64,000 nt of DNA from Coprococcus_C hominis (GTDB lineage Bacteria; Bacillota; Clostridia; Lachnospirales; Lachnospiraceae), in the NCBI RefSeq assembly GCF_020687505.1, contig NZ_JAJEQT010000006.1. The stretch is one strand, 5' to 3'. The notes under the pieces were generated by a model. The model was not told where the DNA came from and searched no databases. It saw nothing but the letters and a program-made list of their open reading frames with translations. A program made the position numbers and the translations under genes. Positions 17,582-26,616 of the stretch are shown here, piece after piece. Numbering within the stretch: position 1 is the stretch's first letter; each line of letters opens with the position of its first letter.

Positions 17582-17672
17582 GTATTCGTTGAAAACAACG
17601 AGGTATTCAAACGAAACAAAAGGTGAACATACCGAATAATAAGAGGAGTTAGTGTTCTATATCGGAGTCAAC

Positions 17673-18701
17673 ATGGCAAAAAAAGAAAAAGCAAATGGCA
17701 TGGCCATTTTAAATGAACAAATCAATAAGAAAGAATTCAGTCGTGTGTATCTGCTTGGTGGAACGGAACCATATCTGATCTATCAGTATCGGGACAAACT
17801 GATCGCGGCGATGATCAATCCAAACGATACAATGAATTTTATCACCTACAAGGGTGAGAATTCCAAACCAGAGGACATCATTGAATTTGCAGATACCATG
17901 CCATTTTTTACAGAACGCAGAGTGGTGCTGGTTGAGAACAGCAATTTCTTCAAGAACGGCTGTGAAAAGCTGGAAGAAGCCTTAGATGGACTGCCAGATA
18001 CGACAGTGCTGATCTTCGTGGAGAAGAATATTGACAACCGGAAGAAACTAAGCAAGCTTGTCGCACAGCTTGGTACGGTAGCAATGTTTGATGCACCGGA
18101 CAGTGAGATGTTAGCTGTCTGGTTAAATGGAATGTTTGTAGAGGATCAGATTGCGATCAGCGGTGCGACATTGCGATATCTGATCGATCGAGTTGGAACG
18201 AGTATGAATCTGCTTAAAAATGAAGCAGACAAGCTCCGCTCCTATGCTGTGGAAAAAGGAAGCGTATCCAAAGAAGACATTGACCTGCTTTGTGTGAATC
18301 AGGTGGAAGACAAAATCTTTGATATGATTGATGCGATATCAGAAAAAAAACAGCAAAAGGCAATGGAATTATATGATGATCTGCTGTATTTGCAGGAGGC
18401 ACCGATGAAGATTCTCGTGTTGATCACACGGAACTTCATGCAGCTTCTGAAGATCCGGTTTGCACTGGATACTGGTACACCAGAGGGACAGATTGCTTCG
18501 GCGTTCGGTATCCGTCCGTACTTTGTGAAAAAATATATTGCGCAGGCACGCTCTTTCACGAAAGAGCAACTGCTTTCCTGTGTGAGGTTATGTCAGGAAG
18601 CAGATACGAGCATCAAAACAGGTAAAATGCGGGATAAGCTTGCAACCGAGATGGTGATATTAGAGCTTTTGCTGCATGGCGGAGAAAAACAGGAAGTATA
18701 G
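17673..18701 (+). CDS. holA: DNA polymerase III delta subunit (clamp-loader)
   Basis: Opens the sliding clamp as part of the clamp loader at the replication fork. About 342 residues, with the weak but recognisable delta-subunit pattern: VYLLGGTEPYLIYQYRDKL at the N-terminus, FFTERRVVLVEN, then a C-terminal helical collar with DLLYLQEAPMKIL and IRPYFVKKYIAQA. ATG 17673 (MAKKEK) with CGGAG five bases ahead is taken as start; GTG 17652 in the same frame has GAGGAG but only three bases of spacing. The comEC-holA order is common in Firmicutes. It ends in a strong hairpin terminator. Confidence 0.88.
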   Translation: MAKKEKANGMAILNEQINKKEFSRVYLLGGTEPYLIYQYRDKLIAAMINPNDTMNFITYKGENSKPEDIIEFADTMPFFTERRVVLVENSNFFKNGCEKLEEALDGLPDTTVLIFVEKNIDNRKKLSKLVAQLGTVAMFDAPDSEMLAVWLNGMFVEDQIAISGATLRYLIDRVGTSMNLLKNEADKLRSYAVEKGSVSKEDIDLLCVNQVEDKIFDMIDAISEKKQQKAMELYDDLLYLQEAPMKILVLITRNFMQLLKIRFALDTGTPEGQIASAFGIRPYFVKKYIAQARSFTKEQLLSCVRLCQEADTSIKTGKMRDKLATEMVILELLLHGGEKQEV

Positions 18702-18714
18702 TATAACAGATATA

Positions 18715-18751
18715 AAAAGCTCCACGCTTATAAGTTAAGCGTGGAGCTTTT
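18715..18751. terminator. Bidirectional terminator between holA and porB
   Basis: A perfect 16-bp stem, AAAAGCTCCACGCTTA with TAAGCGTGGAGCTTTT around TAAGT. A- and T-runs at the two ends let it serve both converging genes. Confidence 0.92.
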
Positions 18752-18767
18752 GCGTTGTCGTAGATAT

Positions 18768-19700
18768 TTACTTCGAACACATATAAAGCAGGTTTTCCCA
18801 TCTGCGGTCAACCTCTTCCTGATACTGTACAAGCAGGTTCTCGTTTTCTGGCTTGAACAGATGCTTGAATCTTCCCTGTGGACGAAGGAAGTCTTCAATT
18901 GGAAGCTTCTTCTTTGGCTCATAGTTCAAGATCCACTTGCCTTCCACAACCTCGAACAGTGGCCAGTAGCATGTCTCCACTGCGAGCTTGCAGATCTTCA
19001 TGATATCGGGTGTGTCATAACGCCAGCCACGAGGACATGGTGACATGATATTTAAGAATGCTGCACCTGGTGTGTAGATTGCCTTCTCAGACTTCTCATA
19101 CAGATCCTTCATGGTTCCGATGAAGGTAGACTGTGCAACATACGGAATATCATGGTTTGCGATGATAGATGCGAGATCCTTCCGGTTCTGCATCTTACCG
19201 TTGGAGCATTTACCAACTGGTGTTGTCGTTGTATCTGCGAACATTGGTGTTGCAGAAGAACGCTGGATACCGGTGTTCATGTAAGCGCCGTTATCATAGC
19301 AGACATATACCATATCGTGATTACGCTCCATGGCACCGGACAGGGACTGGAGACCGATATCGTAAGTACCGCCGTCACCACCGAATGTGATGAACTTGTA
19401 ATTCGCGGAAATCTTTCCCTTCTTCTTTAATGCGTGGTAAGCAGTTTCAATACCGGAAAGTGTTGCACCTGCATTTTCAAATGCATTGTGCATGTAGCTG
19501 TCCTCCCATGCGGTATATGGATACATGAAGCTGGATACTTCCAGACAGCCGGTTGCATTTCCGATAACCGCCTTATCCCCCTCATGCAGGGCACGCAGGA
19601 CTGTACGAACAGCGATTGTTCCGCCGCAGCCTGCACACATTCTATGTCCCGGAGCGAGACGTTCCGGTTTGCTCATTACTTCTTTAAAATTAAATGCCAT
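18768..19700 (-). CDS. porB: 2-oxoacid (pyruvate):ferredoxin oxidoreductase beta subunit
   Basis: Carries thiamine diphosphate and one 4Fe-4S cluster of the enzyme that oxidises pyruvate to acetyl-CoA and reduces ferredoxin. A 310-residue protein with cluster cysteines in RMCAGCGG and NATGC and a later one in MSPCPRGW, plus the TPP-binding FGGDGGTYDIG and YDNGAYMNTG segments. It is the last gene of the porC-porD-porA-porB operon, 14 bases after porA. Pyruvate as substrate is inferred from subunit order and PorD type; a related 2-oxoacid cannot be excluded. Confidence 0.92.
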   Translation of the reverse strand: MAFNFKEVMSKPERLAPGHRMCAGCGGTIAVRTVLRALHEGDKAVIGNATGCLEVSSFMYPYTAWEDSYMHNAFENAGATLSGIETAYHALKKKGKISANYKFITFGGDGGTYDIGLQSLSGAMERNHDMVYVCYDNGAYMNTGIQRSSATPMFADTTTTPVGKCSNGKMQNRKDLASIIANHDIPYVAQSTFIGTMKDLYEKSEKAIYTPGAAFLNIMSPCPRGWRYDTPDIMKICKLAVETCYWPLFEVVEGKWILNYEPKKKLPIEDFLRPQGRFKHLFKPENENLLVQYQEEVDRRWENLLYMCSK

Positions 19701-19714
19701 CTCGATTCCCTCCG

Positions 19715-20896
19715 TTACTTTCTAAGTCCGATATACTTGAACTGTTCTGCTTCCTGCTTGCCGGATACATAATCTATCAGATCCTGATAGATACCGCAGG
19801 CTGTTTCTACTGTGTAATCTCTTCCGGCAAGACCGTAGAAATAGTTGACTGTTGTTGATTCGTTCTTTGCATCGTATAAAGCAGCCTTCAGTTCAGAACC
19901 AAGCGGACCGCCGCATCCGGAGAAGCTTTCTGCACGATCCATGATCGCGATGCCCTTTGCATTTTCGAGGGCAGCAGCTAATTCGGCGCCTGGGAATGGA
20001 CGGAATACACGTACCTTGATCATACCTGCCTTGATGCCCTGCTCGCGAAGCTCATCAACGGCTTCCTTCGTTGTTCCGGCAGCAGAACCCATGATCACGA
20101 TCACATACTCGGCGTCATCCATGCGATACTCCTCGAAAAGTCCGTATTTTCTTCCGGAGATCTTCTCGAATTCCTCTGCGACCTCTAAGATAACCTTCTT
20201 GGCATTCTTCATGGCGATACGCTGGTTCATCTTTGTCTCCATGTAGAATGGAGAGTTTGCATAAGGACCAACTGCCATCGGCATATCTGCATTTAACAGG
20301 AAGTTTTCTGGTTCATAGCTTCCTACAAATTCTTTTACTTTCTCTGTCTCAATCAGTGAGATATTCTCAACTGCATGGCTGGTGATGAAACCATCCTGAC
20401 AAGCCATAAATGGAAGCTTAACGTCCGGATGCTCTGCAATGCGGAACGCCTGGATGTAATTGTCGTAGGCTTCCTGATTGTTCTCAGCGTAGATCTGAAT
20501 CCAGCCGGCATCTCTGGCACCCATACTGTCAGAGTGGTCACAGTTGATGTTGATCGGTCCGGTTAATGCACGGTTTACAACCGCCATAACGATTGGAAGA
20601 CGATCGGAAGCTGCGACATAAAGTACTTCCCACATGTAGGCAAGGCCACAGGAAGAAGTAGCTGTGATTGCTCTTGCGCCAGCGGCGCAGGCACCCATGG
20701 TGGCACTCATAGAGCTGTGCTCGGATTCAACCGGGATAAACTCGGTGTCGATGTCACCGTTTGCAATGAAGGTGGATACCATCTGAGGAATCTCTGTCGA
20801 TGGTGTGATTGGGAATGCTGCCATTACGTCAGGATTGATCTGCTTGATTGCATGTGCAACTGCCTCGTTACCTGACATTCTTTCACGAATTGCCAT
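19715..20896 (-). CDS. porA: 2-oxoacid (pyruvate):ferredoxin oxidoreductase alpha subunit
   Basis: Forms the pyrimidine-binding half of the TPP site together with PorB. A 393-residue protein starting MAIRERMSGNEAVAHA, with the family elements AAFPITPSTEIP, EHSSMSATMGA and SSCGLAYMWE near the N-terminus, and a C-terminal transketolase-like domain containing VRVFRPFPG and DRAESFSGCGGPLG. It lies one base after the porD stop, so the subunits are made in a fixed ratio. The enzyme is oxygen-sensitive, consistent with a strict anaerobe. Confidence 0.93.
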   Translation of the reverse strand: MAIRERMSGNEAVAHAIKQINPDVMAAFPITPSTEIPQMVSTFIANGDIDTEFIPVESEHSSMSATMGACAAGARAITATSSCGLAYMWEVLYVAASDRLPIVMAVVNRALTGPININCDHSDSMGARDAGWIQIYAENNQEAYDNYIQAFRIAEHPDVKLPFMACQDGFITSHAVENISLIETEKVKEFVGSYEPENFLLNADMPMAVGPYANSPFYMETKMNQRIAMKNAKKVILEVAEEFEKISGRKYGLFEEYRMDDAEYVIVIMGSAAGTTKEAVDELREQGIKAGMIKVRVFRPFPGAELAAALENAKGIAIMDRAESFSGCGGPLGSELKAALYDAKNESTTVNYFYGLAGRDYTVETACGIYQDLIDYVSGKQEAEQFKYIGLRK

Positions 20897-20897
20897 A

Positions 20898-21206
20898 TTA
20901 GATTCCCTCCTTCATTGTAATTGCACCGAAGCTGCAGACGCGCTCGCAGATACCGCAGCCTTTGCAGTGGTCTAAGTCGAAGTCTTCTCTTTTTCCGTCT
21001 TTTACCGGAATACAGCTATCCGGGCAGACGGGTGTGCAGAGCAGACACTGTGTACATTTTTCCCAGTCGATCACTGGAGTTTTTGTTCTCCACTCGCCTG
21101 TACAGAATTTACGGGAACCGCCGCCGCCATAGATCTGGTTGCCCGGCGTCATATCATAGTAAGGACTATGTTCATTGATTTTAGAAATATCTGTTGCCTT
21201 TGACAT
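20898..21206 (-). CDS. porD: 2-oxoacid (pyruvate):ferredoxin oxidoreductase delta subunit, 2x[4Fe-4S]
   Basis: A 102-residue ferredoxin-like electron carrier of the complex. It has two 4Fe-4S binding motifs, CTQCLLCTPVCP and CKGCGICERVCS, after an N-terminal tail with GGGGSRKFCTGEWR, a feature of pyruvate-type delta subunits. It begins directly after the porC stop (no gap) and ends one base before porA. Confidence 0.93.
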   Translation of the reverse strand: MSKATDISKINEHSPYYDMTPGNQIYGGGGSRKFCTGEWRTKTPVIDWEKCTQCLLCTPVCPDSCIPVKDGKREDFDLDHCKGCGICERVCSFGAITMKEGI

Positions 21207-21779
21207 TTATTTTACCTCCTCGAACGCCATTTTCAGTGCACGCATATTGCCGTCGATTACTTCCGGCTTCTTTGCGAATTTGTGTTCATAAGATGCCTGC
21301 ATCTGGGATAAGAACACATCTTTATCCATGATGTCTGCAACCTTTACGATAGCAGCAAGCATCGGGGAGTTAGGGAAATACTTTCCAAGTGTTTCCATTG
21401 ATACTTTGTGTGCATCAATCGTATAAACGCTTCCCTTGTATCCATTTAATAAAGGAAGAATCTCTTCTTTTGGACGCGGTGTGTTGATCACGATGGCACC
21501 ATCTTCCTTCAGACCATTTGTGACATCTACGGAATGAAGCAGTGTCTCATCTACAACAACCACATAGTCCGGATGATAAATATTGGAATGTACCCGGATT
21601 TCGGATTCGCCAATTCGATTGTAGGCCGTGATTGGTGCGCCCATACGTTCCGGACCATACTCCGGAAATCCCTGGACGTGCATACCTGTGTTGAAAGCAA
21701 CGTCCGCAAGCAGAAGTGCTGCGGTTTTGGCACCCTGACCTCCACGTCCGTGCCATCTGATCTCGATGTTCTTTTTCAT
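21207..21779 (-). CDS. porC: 2-oxoacid (pyruvate):ferredoxin oxidoreductase gamma subunit
   Basis: The CoA-side subunit of the complex, 190 residues. It opens MKKNIEIRWHGRGGQGAK, the family signature, with FPEYGPERMGAP and VVVDETLL following. The longer open frame to 21875 would run over the promoter; ATG 21779 has GGAG eight bases upstream. It is the first gene of the four-gene operon on the minus strand. Confidence 0.93.
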   Translation of the reverse strand: MKKNIEIRWHGRGGQGAKTAALLLADVAFNTGMHVQGFPEYGPERMGAPITAYNRIGESEIRVHSNIYHPDYVVVVDETLLHSVDVTNGLKEDGAIVINTPRPKEEILPLLNGYKGSVYTIDAHKVSMETLGKYFPNSPMLAAIVKVADIMDKDVFLSQMQASYEHKFAKKPEVIDGNMRALKMAFEEVK

Positions 21780-21822
21780 ATATTGCACTCCATTTCTCAT
21801 AAATACAGTAAAAAACACAATA

Positions 21823-21850
21823 ATTATACCATTCTGATAAAAAATGTAAA
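21823..21850 (-). promoter_or_regulatory. porCDAB promoter
   Basis: On the minus strand: TTTACA, 16-base spacer, TATAAT, about 45 bases before porC. It stands back to back with the promoter of the unknown gene at 21962. Confidence 0.65.
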
Positions 21851-21888
21851 GGGAGTCGGTGGTTTTTCTTGGCAAATTACAATCTTTC

Positions 21889-21917
21889 TTGAATAATCTG
21901 GTTGAAATTGATATAAT
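21889..21917 (+). promoter_or_regulatory. Promoter of the 21962-26540 gene group
   Basis: TTGAAT, 17-base spacer, TATAAT, 44 bases before the start codon, which follows AAAGGAG. Confidence 0.7.
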
Positions 21918-21961
21918 CAGTACGTTAAGCTTTTACACAACAAAAACAAAGGAGTTTTGTT

Positions 21962-22744
21962 ATGCGAAGAAAGAAGAAAGACAAAAATAACATAAATAAT
22001 CAGGAAGAAATTGATTTGATTCCGATAGAGTCACAGCAGGAAGAAACGGAAGTGGGTACACAGCCGGATGCGGAGCCAGAAAATCCGGAAGCGACGGCAG
22101 AAGATACATCTGATGCATCTCTGGAGACAGAAACGGAAGTAGAATCAATAAAAACGGAAGCAGAATCGGCAGAACCGGAAAGTTCGGAAGTGGCAGCAGA
22201 GGATACGTCTGCACAGCCGGAAACACCGGAGGAAGAAAGCGAATCTTCTGCATTGTTTGGTGCGTATGTTGCTGAGGAGAACAAATGGGAGCGCAAGAAC
22301 CGGATCAAGGATGAGAAGATCAAGGCAAAACAGGAGAAGAAGCGTGCGAAGTACGCGGATGTTGATGACGATACATACGAGCAGATGAAAGCGGGCGGCG
22401 CTCATAAGTTTTTTGGTGTGCTGTCTTTGATGATGCTGATTGTCGGAATTGCCGCAGTTGCACTGTTTGTCTACCGTTTGGTCATTGCACCTTCCTACGC
22501 GCAGGTGGGAGAGAAGGAAAAAAACCTGCATGTAGAAGGATTTGCCACGGAGACAGATACTTCCAAATATGAGCAGCAGGTAACTGCCCTGCAGGGAATT
22601 GCAACTCCGTCTGACCTGACTGATACATGGGTGGAACAGCCGTTTGAGCAGGCAACACCAAGTGATGTATCTGCACAGGATACAGAAGGCGCTGATACAT
22701 TACCGGCAGACGATGCAGAGGCAAAGCCTGTTGTGATTGATTAG
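21962..22744 (+). CDS. Unknown single-pass membrane protein with acidic N-terminal tail
   Basis: I do not recognise a family. The 260-residue protein has a basic start (MRRKKKDKN), a long low-complexity acidic stretch rich in Glu, Thr, Ser, Ala and Pro (residues ~14-98, with repeated ETE and AEDTS units), then a Lys-rich helical segment (about 105-138), one membrane helix near 148-172 (LMMLIVGIAAVALFVY), and an extracellular tail of about 85 residues with repeated ATPSD units. Orientation is probably N-in. It lies 11 bases before another anchored unknown protein, so the two may act together at the membrane. Confidence 0.8.
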   Translation: MRRKKKDKNNINNQEEIDLIPIESQQEETEVGTQPDAEPENPEATAEDTSDASLETETEVESIKTEAESAEPESSEVAAEDTSAQPETPEEESESSALFGAYVAEENKWERKNRIKDEKIKAKQEKKRAKYADVDDDTYEQMKAGGAHKFFGVLSLMMLIVGIAAVALFVYRLVIAPSYAQVGEKEKNLHVEGFATETDTSKYEQQVTALQGIATPSDLTDTWVEQPFEQATPSDVSAQDTEGADTLPADDAEAKPVVID

Positions 22745-22755
22745 GAGGTGCAAGG

Positions 22756-24231
22756 ATGAAAAAGACATGGAATAAACTTATTATTGTGTCGTTTATAGTG
22801 CTTGCGGTCGTTGCCTGTGCGGCAATCGTATTCCTATATCCGTACTACAATGAATATAAGGTATTTGACGGTATTGAAGCTGGACAGTGGAACGAGGTGC
22901 AAAAAAGCTACGAAGCGTTAGATAGCGAAAAGCAAAAGGCAGTACAGGAAATGCTTCCGGATTATGCGAAGCACATCTGCCTGGAATATCAGACCGGTGA
23001 AAAAGATTACATTTATACAGTCGCAGCATATGATGCGATCAACAGTATCGATGAGACAAAGAGCATTTGTACAAAATACAATGTGCTTGTCAATCGTACC
23101 GAATACCGGGATGCGATCGAACAGATTTATAATTCAAACCAGAATTACAATGGACAGGGTGTTGTGCAGGCGAACGAGACGATCAACAAGATCAATCTTC
23201 GACTGGATACAGACACGAAAAAAGAGGTTGTAATTGAGGTTTTAAATGAGAAGTATCAGCAGTATGTAGATGGTGAAATTACGGCGGATGCGATGAACAG
23301 CTATATTTCTATTGTCAATGGTCTGGCTGTGACAGATATTGCAGATTATACAACCGTGCTCACCAATAACATTCAGGTGATCGAGTCTTACCGGACATTG
23401 TATGACACAGCACAAGCAGCATATGATCAGGGAGATTATTTTACGGCATTGAATATTTGCCAGTCCGTGCAGTTAGATCCGCTGGATTCGCAGTATATTG
23501 ATAAATTTTACTCATTATACAAGCTTGCGTATTCTACAGGCATGAATTATTATGACGGTCTGCTTGATACGTATATTGAGATCGGGGATAACCAGAACGC
23601 ATTGAACCTGTTGGATAAGCTGGAAAAATATTATGCCGAAGATATGAATCTTCAGAAATACAAGCTGTCTATGGCAGCCGACTGGCAGAAGGCATATGTG
23701 AAGCTGGCAGAAAATGCAGATTCAGAAATCCAGAAGGTACTTGGAGAGACCGAGGACGGTATCAATATATTAGATTCGTTCTATAAAAATATCAAACCAG
23801 ACAGTATGCTGTTGTATGATGTCGATGAGGACGGTGTGCCGGAGGCATTTTTCTATAACAGTATGGAACGCAACGAGACCTATGTGAGCTGCTTTATCTT
23901 TACCTACCGGGATGGCGCGGTTTCTTACCTTGGCTATGCGAAGGTGCGGAGCTTCTGCAGCGACAGCAGCTTTGTCGCATTTCCTTGGCTATCGACACGG
24001 ACTTCCGGGGATGAATATTGCCTGAAACGGTATTCGGATGGCGTGATCACAGATGGACCGTATGTCCAGAATGTGGATGGTACTTATTATGTCAATGAGC
24101 AGGTTGTGGATGAGACGGAGTATCTCTCCCAGCAGAGTGAAACACTTGCAACATCTTTAAATAAGGGTGTGAAGGACTTTGATACAGCAACATTAGAAGA
24201 CAGCGAAAGCTATATCTTAGCTTACAAATAA
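22756..24231 (+). CDS. Unknown membrane-anchored extracellular protein with helical repeats
   Basis: A 491-residue protein with one N-terminal membrane helix (LIIVSFIVLAVVACAAIVFLY, about 8-28), the rest outside the cell. Residues ~30-310 are helix-rich and look like degenerate TPR-type repeats (AAYDQGDYFTALNICQSVQLDP; EIGDNQNALNLLDKLEKYY). Near residue 355 is YDVDEDGVPEAFFY, a calcium-loop-like D-x-D-x-D-G pattern common in surface proteins of Lachnospiraceae. No enzymatic signature was recognised. It follows the acidic membrane protein by 11 bases and precedes the hydratase by 26 bases. Confidence 0.8.
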   Translation: MKKTWNKLIIVSFIVLAVVACAAIVFLYPYYNEYKVFDGIEAGQWNEVQKSYEALDSEKQKAVQEMLPDYAKHICLEYQTGEKDYIYTVAAYDAINSIDETKSICTKYNVLVNRTEYRDAIEQIYNSNQNYNGQGVVQANETINKINLRLDTDTKKEVVIEVLNEKYQQYVDGEITADAMNSYISIVNGLAVTDIADYTTVLTNNIQVIESYRTLYDTAQAAYDQGDYFTALNICQSVQLDPLDSQYIDKFYSLYKLAYSTGMNYYDGLLDTYIEIGDNQNALNLLDKLEKYYAEDMNLQKYKLSMAADWQKAYVKLAENADSEIQKVLGETEDGINILDSFYKNIKPDSMLLYDVDEDGVPEAFFYNSMERNETYVSCFIFTYRDGAVSYLGYAKVRSFCSDSSFVAFPWLSTRTSGDEYCLKRYSDGVITDGPYVQNVDGTYYVNEQVVDETEYLSQQSETLATSLNKGVKDFDTATLEDSESYILAYK

Positions 24232-24257
24232 ATTAAACGAGAGTATGGAGGCGAATT

Positions 24258-26540
24258 ATGGTAAAACTTTATGAAACAGGTGCATACTTACTGAATGGTT
24301 CCGAGCTGGTTCCAGATGACGGACAGGCACAGGCAGTACTTGCATCGAAGGGTGTACAGACATCCAAAGAGGATGCATCGAAAAACACAATGGCATATGG
24401 AATACTCGAAGCACACAATACTTCGGGCAATATGGAACAGCTTAAGATCAAGTTCGATAAGATGACAAGCCATGATATTACATTTGTTGGTATTATCCAG
24501 ACAGCGAGAGCATCAGGACTGACAGAGTTCCCAATCCCGTATGTACTTACAAACTGTCACAACTCTTTGTGCGCAGTTGGTGGAACAATCAACGAGGACG
24601 ATCATGTGTTTGGTCTTTCCTGTGCAAAGAAATACGGCGGAATCTATGTACCACCTCATCAGGCGGTTATCCATCAGTTCGCAAGAGAGATGCTTGCAGA
24701 ATGTGGAGCTATGATTCTTGGCTCTGACAGCCATACACGTTACGGTGCCCTTGGTACGATGGCAATCGGCGAAGGTGGCGGCGAGCTCGCAAAGCAGCTT
24801 CTGAAGCGTACATACGATGTGGCAAAGCCGGGGGTTGTGGCAATTTACTTAGACGGTGAAGTACAGAAGGGCGTTGGTCCACAGGACGTTGCCCTTGCAA
24901 TTATCGGCGCAACCTTTGGCTGTGGTTATGTAAAGAATAAGGTTATGGAGTTCGTAGGACCGGGTGTAGATAAGCTGTCCGCAGATTTCCGTATCGGTGT
25001 CGATGTTATGACGACAGAGACAACCTGTCTGTCATCCATCTGGAAAACAGATGAGAAGATCGAAGAGTGGTATGAGACACACTACAGACCGGAGTGCTAC
25101 AAAGAATTAAATCCGGGTGCTGTTGCATATTACGACGGTGTTGTTTATGTAGATCTCTCCAAGGTAAAACCTATGATCGCAATGCCATTCCACCCAAGCA
25201 ATGTCTACACAATTGAGGACGTGAAGGCAAATCTGATGGATGTTTTGGACGATGTAGAAAAACGTGCGCAGGTATCCTTGGATGGCAAGATTGACTTTAC
25301 ACTGAAGGATAAGGTTGTTGACGGAAAGCTCTATGTAGAGCAGGGAATCATCGCAGGCTGTGCCGGTGGTGGATTCGAGAATATCTGTCAGGCAGCAGAC
25401 CTGATCCGTGGAAAATACATTGGCGCGGACGAATTTACACTTTCTGTATATCCGGCATCCACTCCGATTTATATGGAGCTTGCGAAGAATGGTGTACTTT
25501 CCGATCTGATCGAGACGGGTGCGATCGTCAAGACTGCATTCTGTGGACCATGCTTCGGTGCTGGAGATACACCGGCAAATAATGCATTCTCGATCCGTCA
25601 CTCAACAAGAAACTTCCCGAACCGTGAAGGTTCGAAGATCCAGAATGGTCAGATTGCTTCTGTCGCACTGATGGATGCACGTTCGATCGCAGCGACAGCC
25701 GCAAACAAGGGCTTCTTAACAGCTGCAACCGATCTGGATGTAGAATACAAGGGACAGAAATATTTCTTCGACAAGAAGATCTACGATAACCGTGTCTATA
25801 ATGGATGGGGACATCCACAGCCGGAGCAGGAGATTAAGTTTGGACCAAACATCAAGGATTGGCCGGAGATGGTGGCGTTGACAGACAACCTGATGCTCAA
25901 GGTCGCTTCCGTGATCCATGATCCGGTTACAACGACGGATGAGCTGATTCCTTCCGGTGAGACATCTTCTTATCGTTCGAATCCACTCGGACTTGCGGAG
26001 TTTACATTGTCCCGTAAGGATCCGGAGTATGTAGGCAGAGCCAAGGCAATCCAGAAGGTCGAGCGTGTGCGTGAAGCTGGTGAGTGCATGGGCGAAGCAG
26101 ATCCGAACATGAAGACAGCTATGCACAAGGTGAAGGAAATGTTCCCGGATGCATGTGGCTCGAATACCGGTGTCGGAAGTACGATCTTTGCGGTGAAACC
26201 GGGTGATGGATCTGCACGTGAGCAGGCGGCTTCCTGCCAGAAGGTACTTGGCGGCTGGGCTAATATCGCCAAGGAGTATGCAACAAAGCGTTATCGTTCA
26301 AACCTGATCAACTGGGGTATGCTTCCGTTTGTCATGGATGAGGATTACGACTTTGATGTGGATGATTATGTATTCATTCCTGGCGTTGCACAGGCAATCC
26401 GCAACAAGGATGAAATTATCAAGGCGTATGTTGTGAACAAGGATATGAAGGAGTTGTCGTTGAAACTGGGCGACCTGACAGACGATGAGAGAGATATCAT
26501 TCTGGCTGGCTGTCTGATCAACTACTACAAGACACATTAA
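24258..26540 (+). CDS. Aconitase-family hydratase (YbhJ-like)
   Basis: A 760-residue cytosolic Fe-S hydro-lyase homologue. It has the aconitase landmarks: GSDSHTRYGALGTMAIGEGGGE in the active-site region, one cluster cysteine in the GCAGGG segment and two in AFCGPCFGAGD, and a C-terminal swivel domain (GSNTGVGSTIFAV, INWGMLPFV). The overall sequence is the divergent type called hydratase or YbhJ rather than a canonical AcnA/AcnB or LeuCD, so citrate is not a safe substrate call. Strong GGAGG binding site upstream. It may be co-transcribed with the two unknown membrane proteins, though a functional link is not evident. Confidence 0.82.
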   Translation: MVKLYETGAYLLNGSELVPDDGQAQAVLASKGVQTSKEDASKNTMAYGILEAHNTSGNMEQLKIKFDKMTSHDITFVGIIQTARASGLTEFPIPYVLTNCHNSLCAVGGTINEDDHVFGLSCAKKYGGIYVPPHQAVIHQFAREMLAECGAMILGSDSHTRYGALGTMAIGEGGGELAKQLLKRTYDVAKPGVVAIYLDGEVQKGVGPQDVALAIIGATFGCGYVKNKVMEFVGPGVDKLSADFRIGVDVMTTETTCLSSIWKTDEKIEEWYETHYRPECYKELNPGAVAYYDGVVYVDLSKVKPMIAMPFHPSNVYTIEDVKANLMDVLDDVEKRAQVSLDGKIDFTLKDKVVDGKLYVEQGIIAGCAGGGFENICQAADLIRGKYIGADEFTLSVYPASTPIYMELAKNGVLSDLIETGAIVKTAFCGPCFGAGDTPANNAFSIRHSTRNFPNREGSKIQNGQIASVALMDARSIAATAANKGFLTAATDLDVEYKGQKYFFDKKIYDNRVYNGWGHPQPEQEIKFGPNIKDWPEMVALTDNLMLKVASVIHDPVTTTDELIPSGETSSYRSNPLGLAEFTLSRKDPEYVGRAKAIQKVERVREAGECMGEADPNMKTAMHKVKEMFPDACGSNTGVGSTIFAVKPGDGSAREQAASCQKVLGGWANIAKEYATKRYRSNLINWGMLPFVMDEDYDFDVDDYVFIPGVAQAIRNKDEIIKAYVVNKDMKELSLKLGDLTDDERDIILAGCLINYYKTH

Positions 26541-26561
26541 TCAGATATATTCATTTAAACC

Positions 26562-26590
26562 TTTACACATGGTTTTCAATACTATATAAT
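26562..26590 (+). promoter_or_regulatory. Promoter of the DUF1836 gene
   Basis: TTTACA (26562-26567), 17-base spacer, TATAAT (26585-26590). The start of transcription should fall near 26597, leaving a leader of only about 18 bases. Confidence 0.7.
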
Positions 26591-26616
26591 ATACGCATTA
26601 GGAGCGTATATTATAT
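26584..26616. promoter_or_regulatory. Perfect 13-bp-arm palindrome over the -10 box and start codon
   Basis: Arms ATATAATATACGC (26584-26596) and GCGTATATTATAT (26604-26616) flank ATTAGGA. The left arm contains the -10 box and the right arm runs into the ATG at 26615, with the ribosome binding site in the loop. Because transcription would start within the dyad, a DNA operator is more likely than an RNA hairpin. Autoregulation by the gene product is a plausible guess. Confidence 0.6.

Noticed and set aside
17580..17636. An 18-codon ORF (start ATG 17580) ahead of holA
   Set aside because: Its ATG overlaps the -10 box (17576-17581) of the holA promoter, so the mRNA would not contain it.
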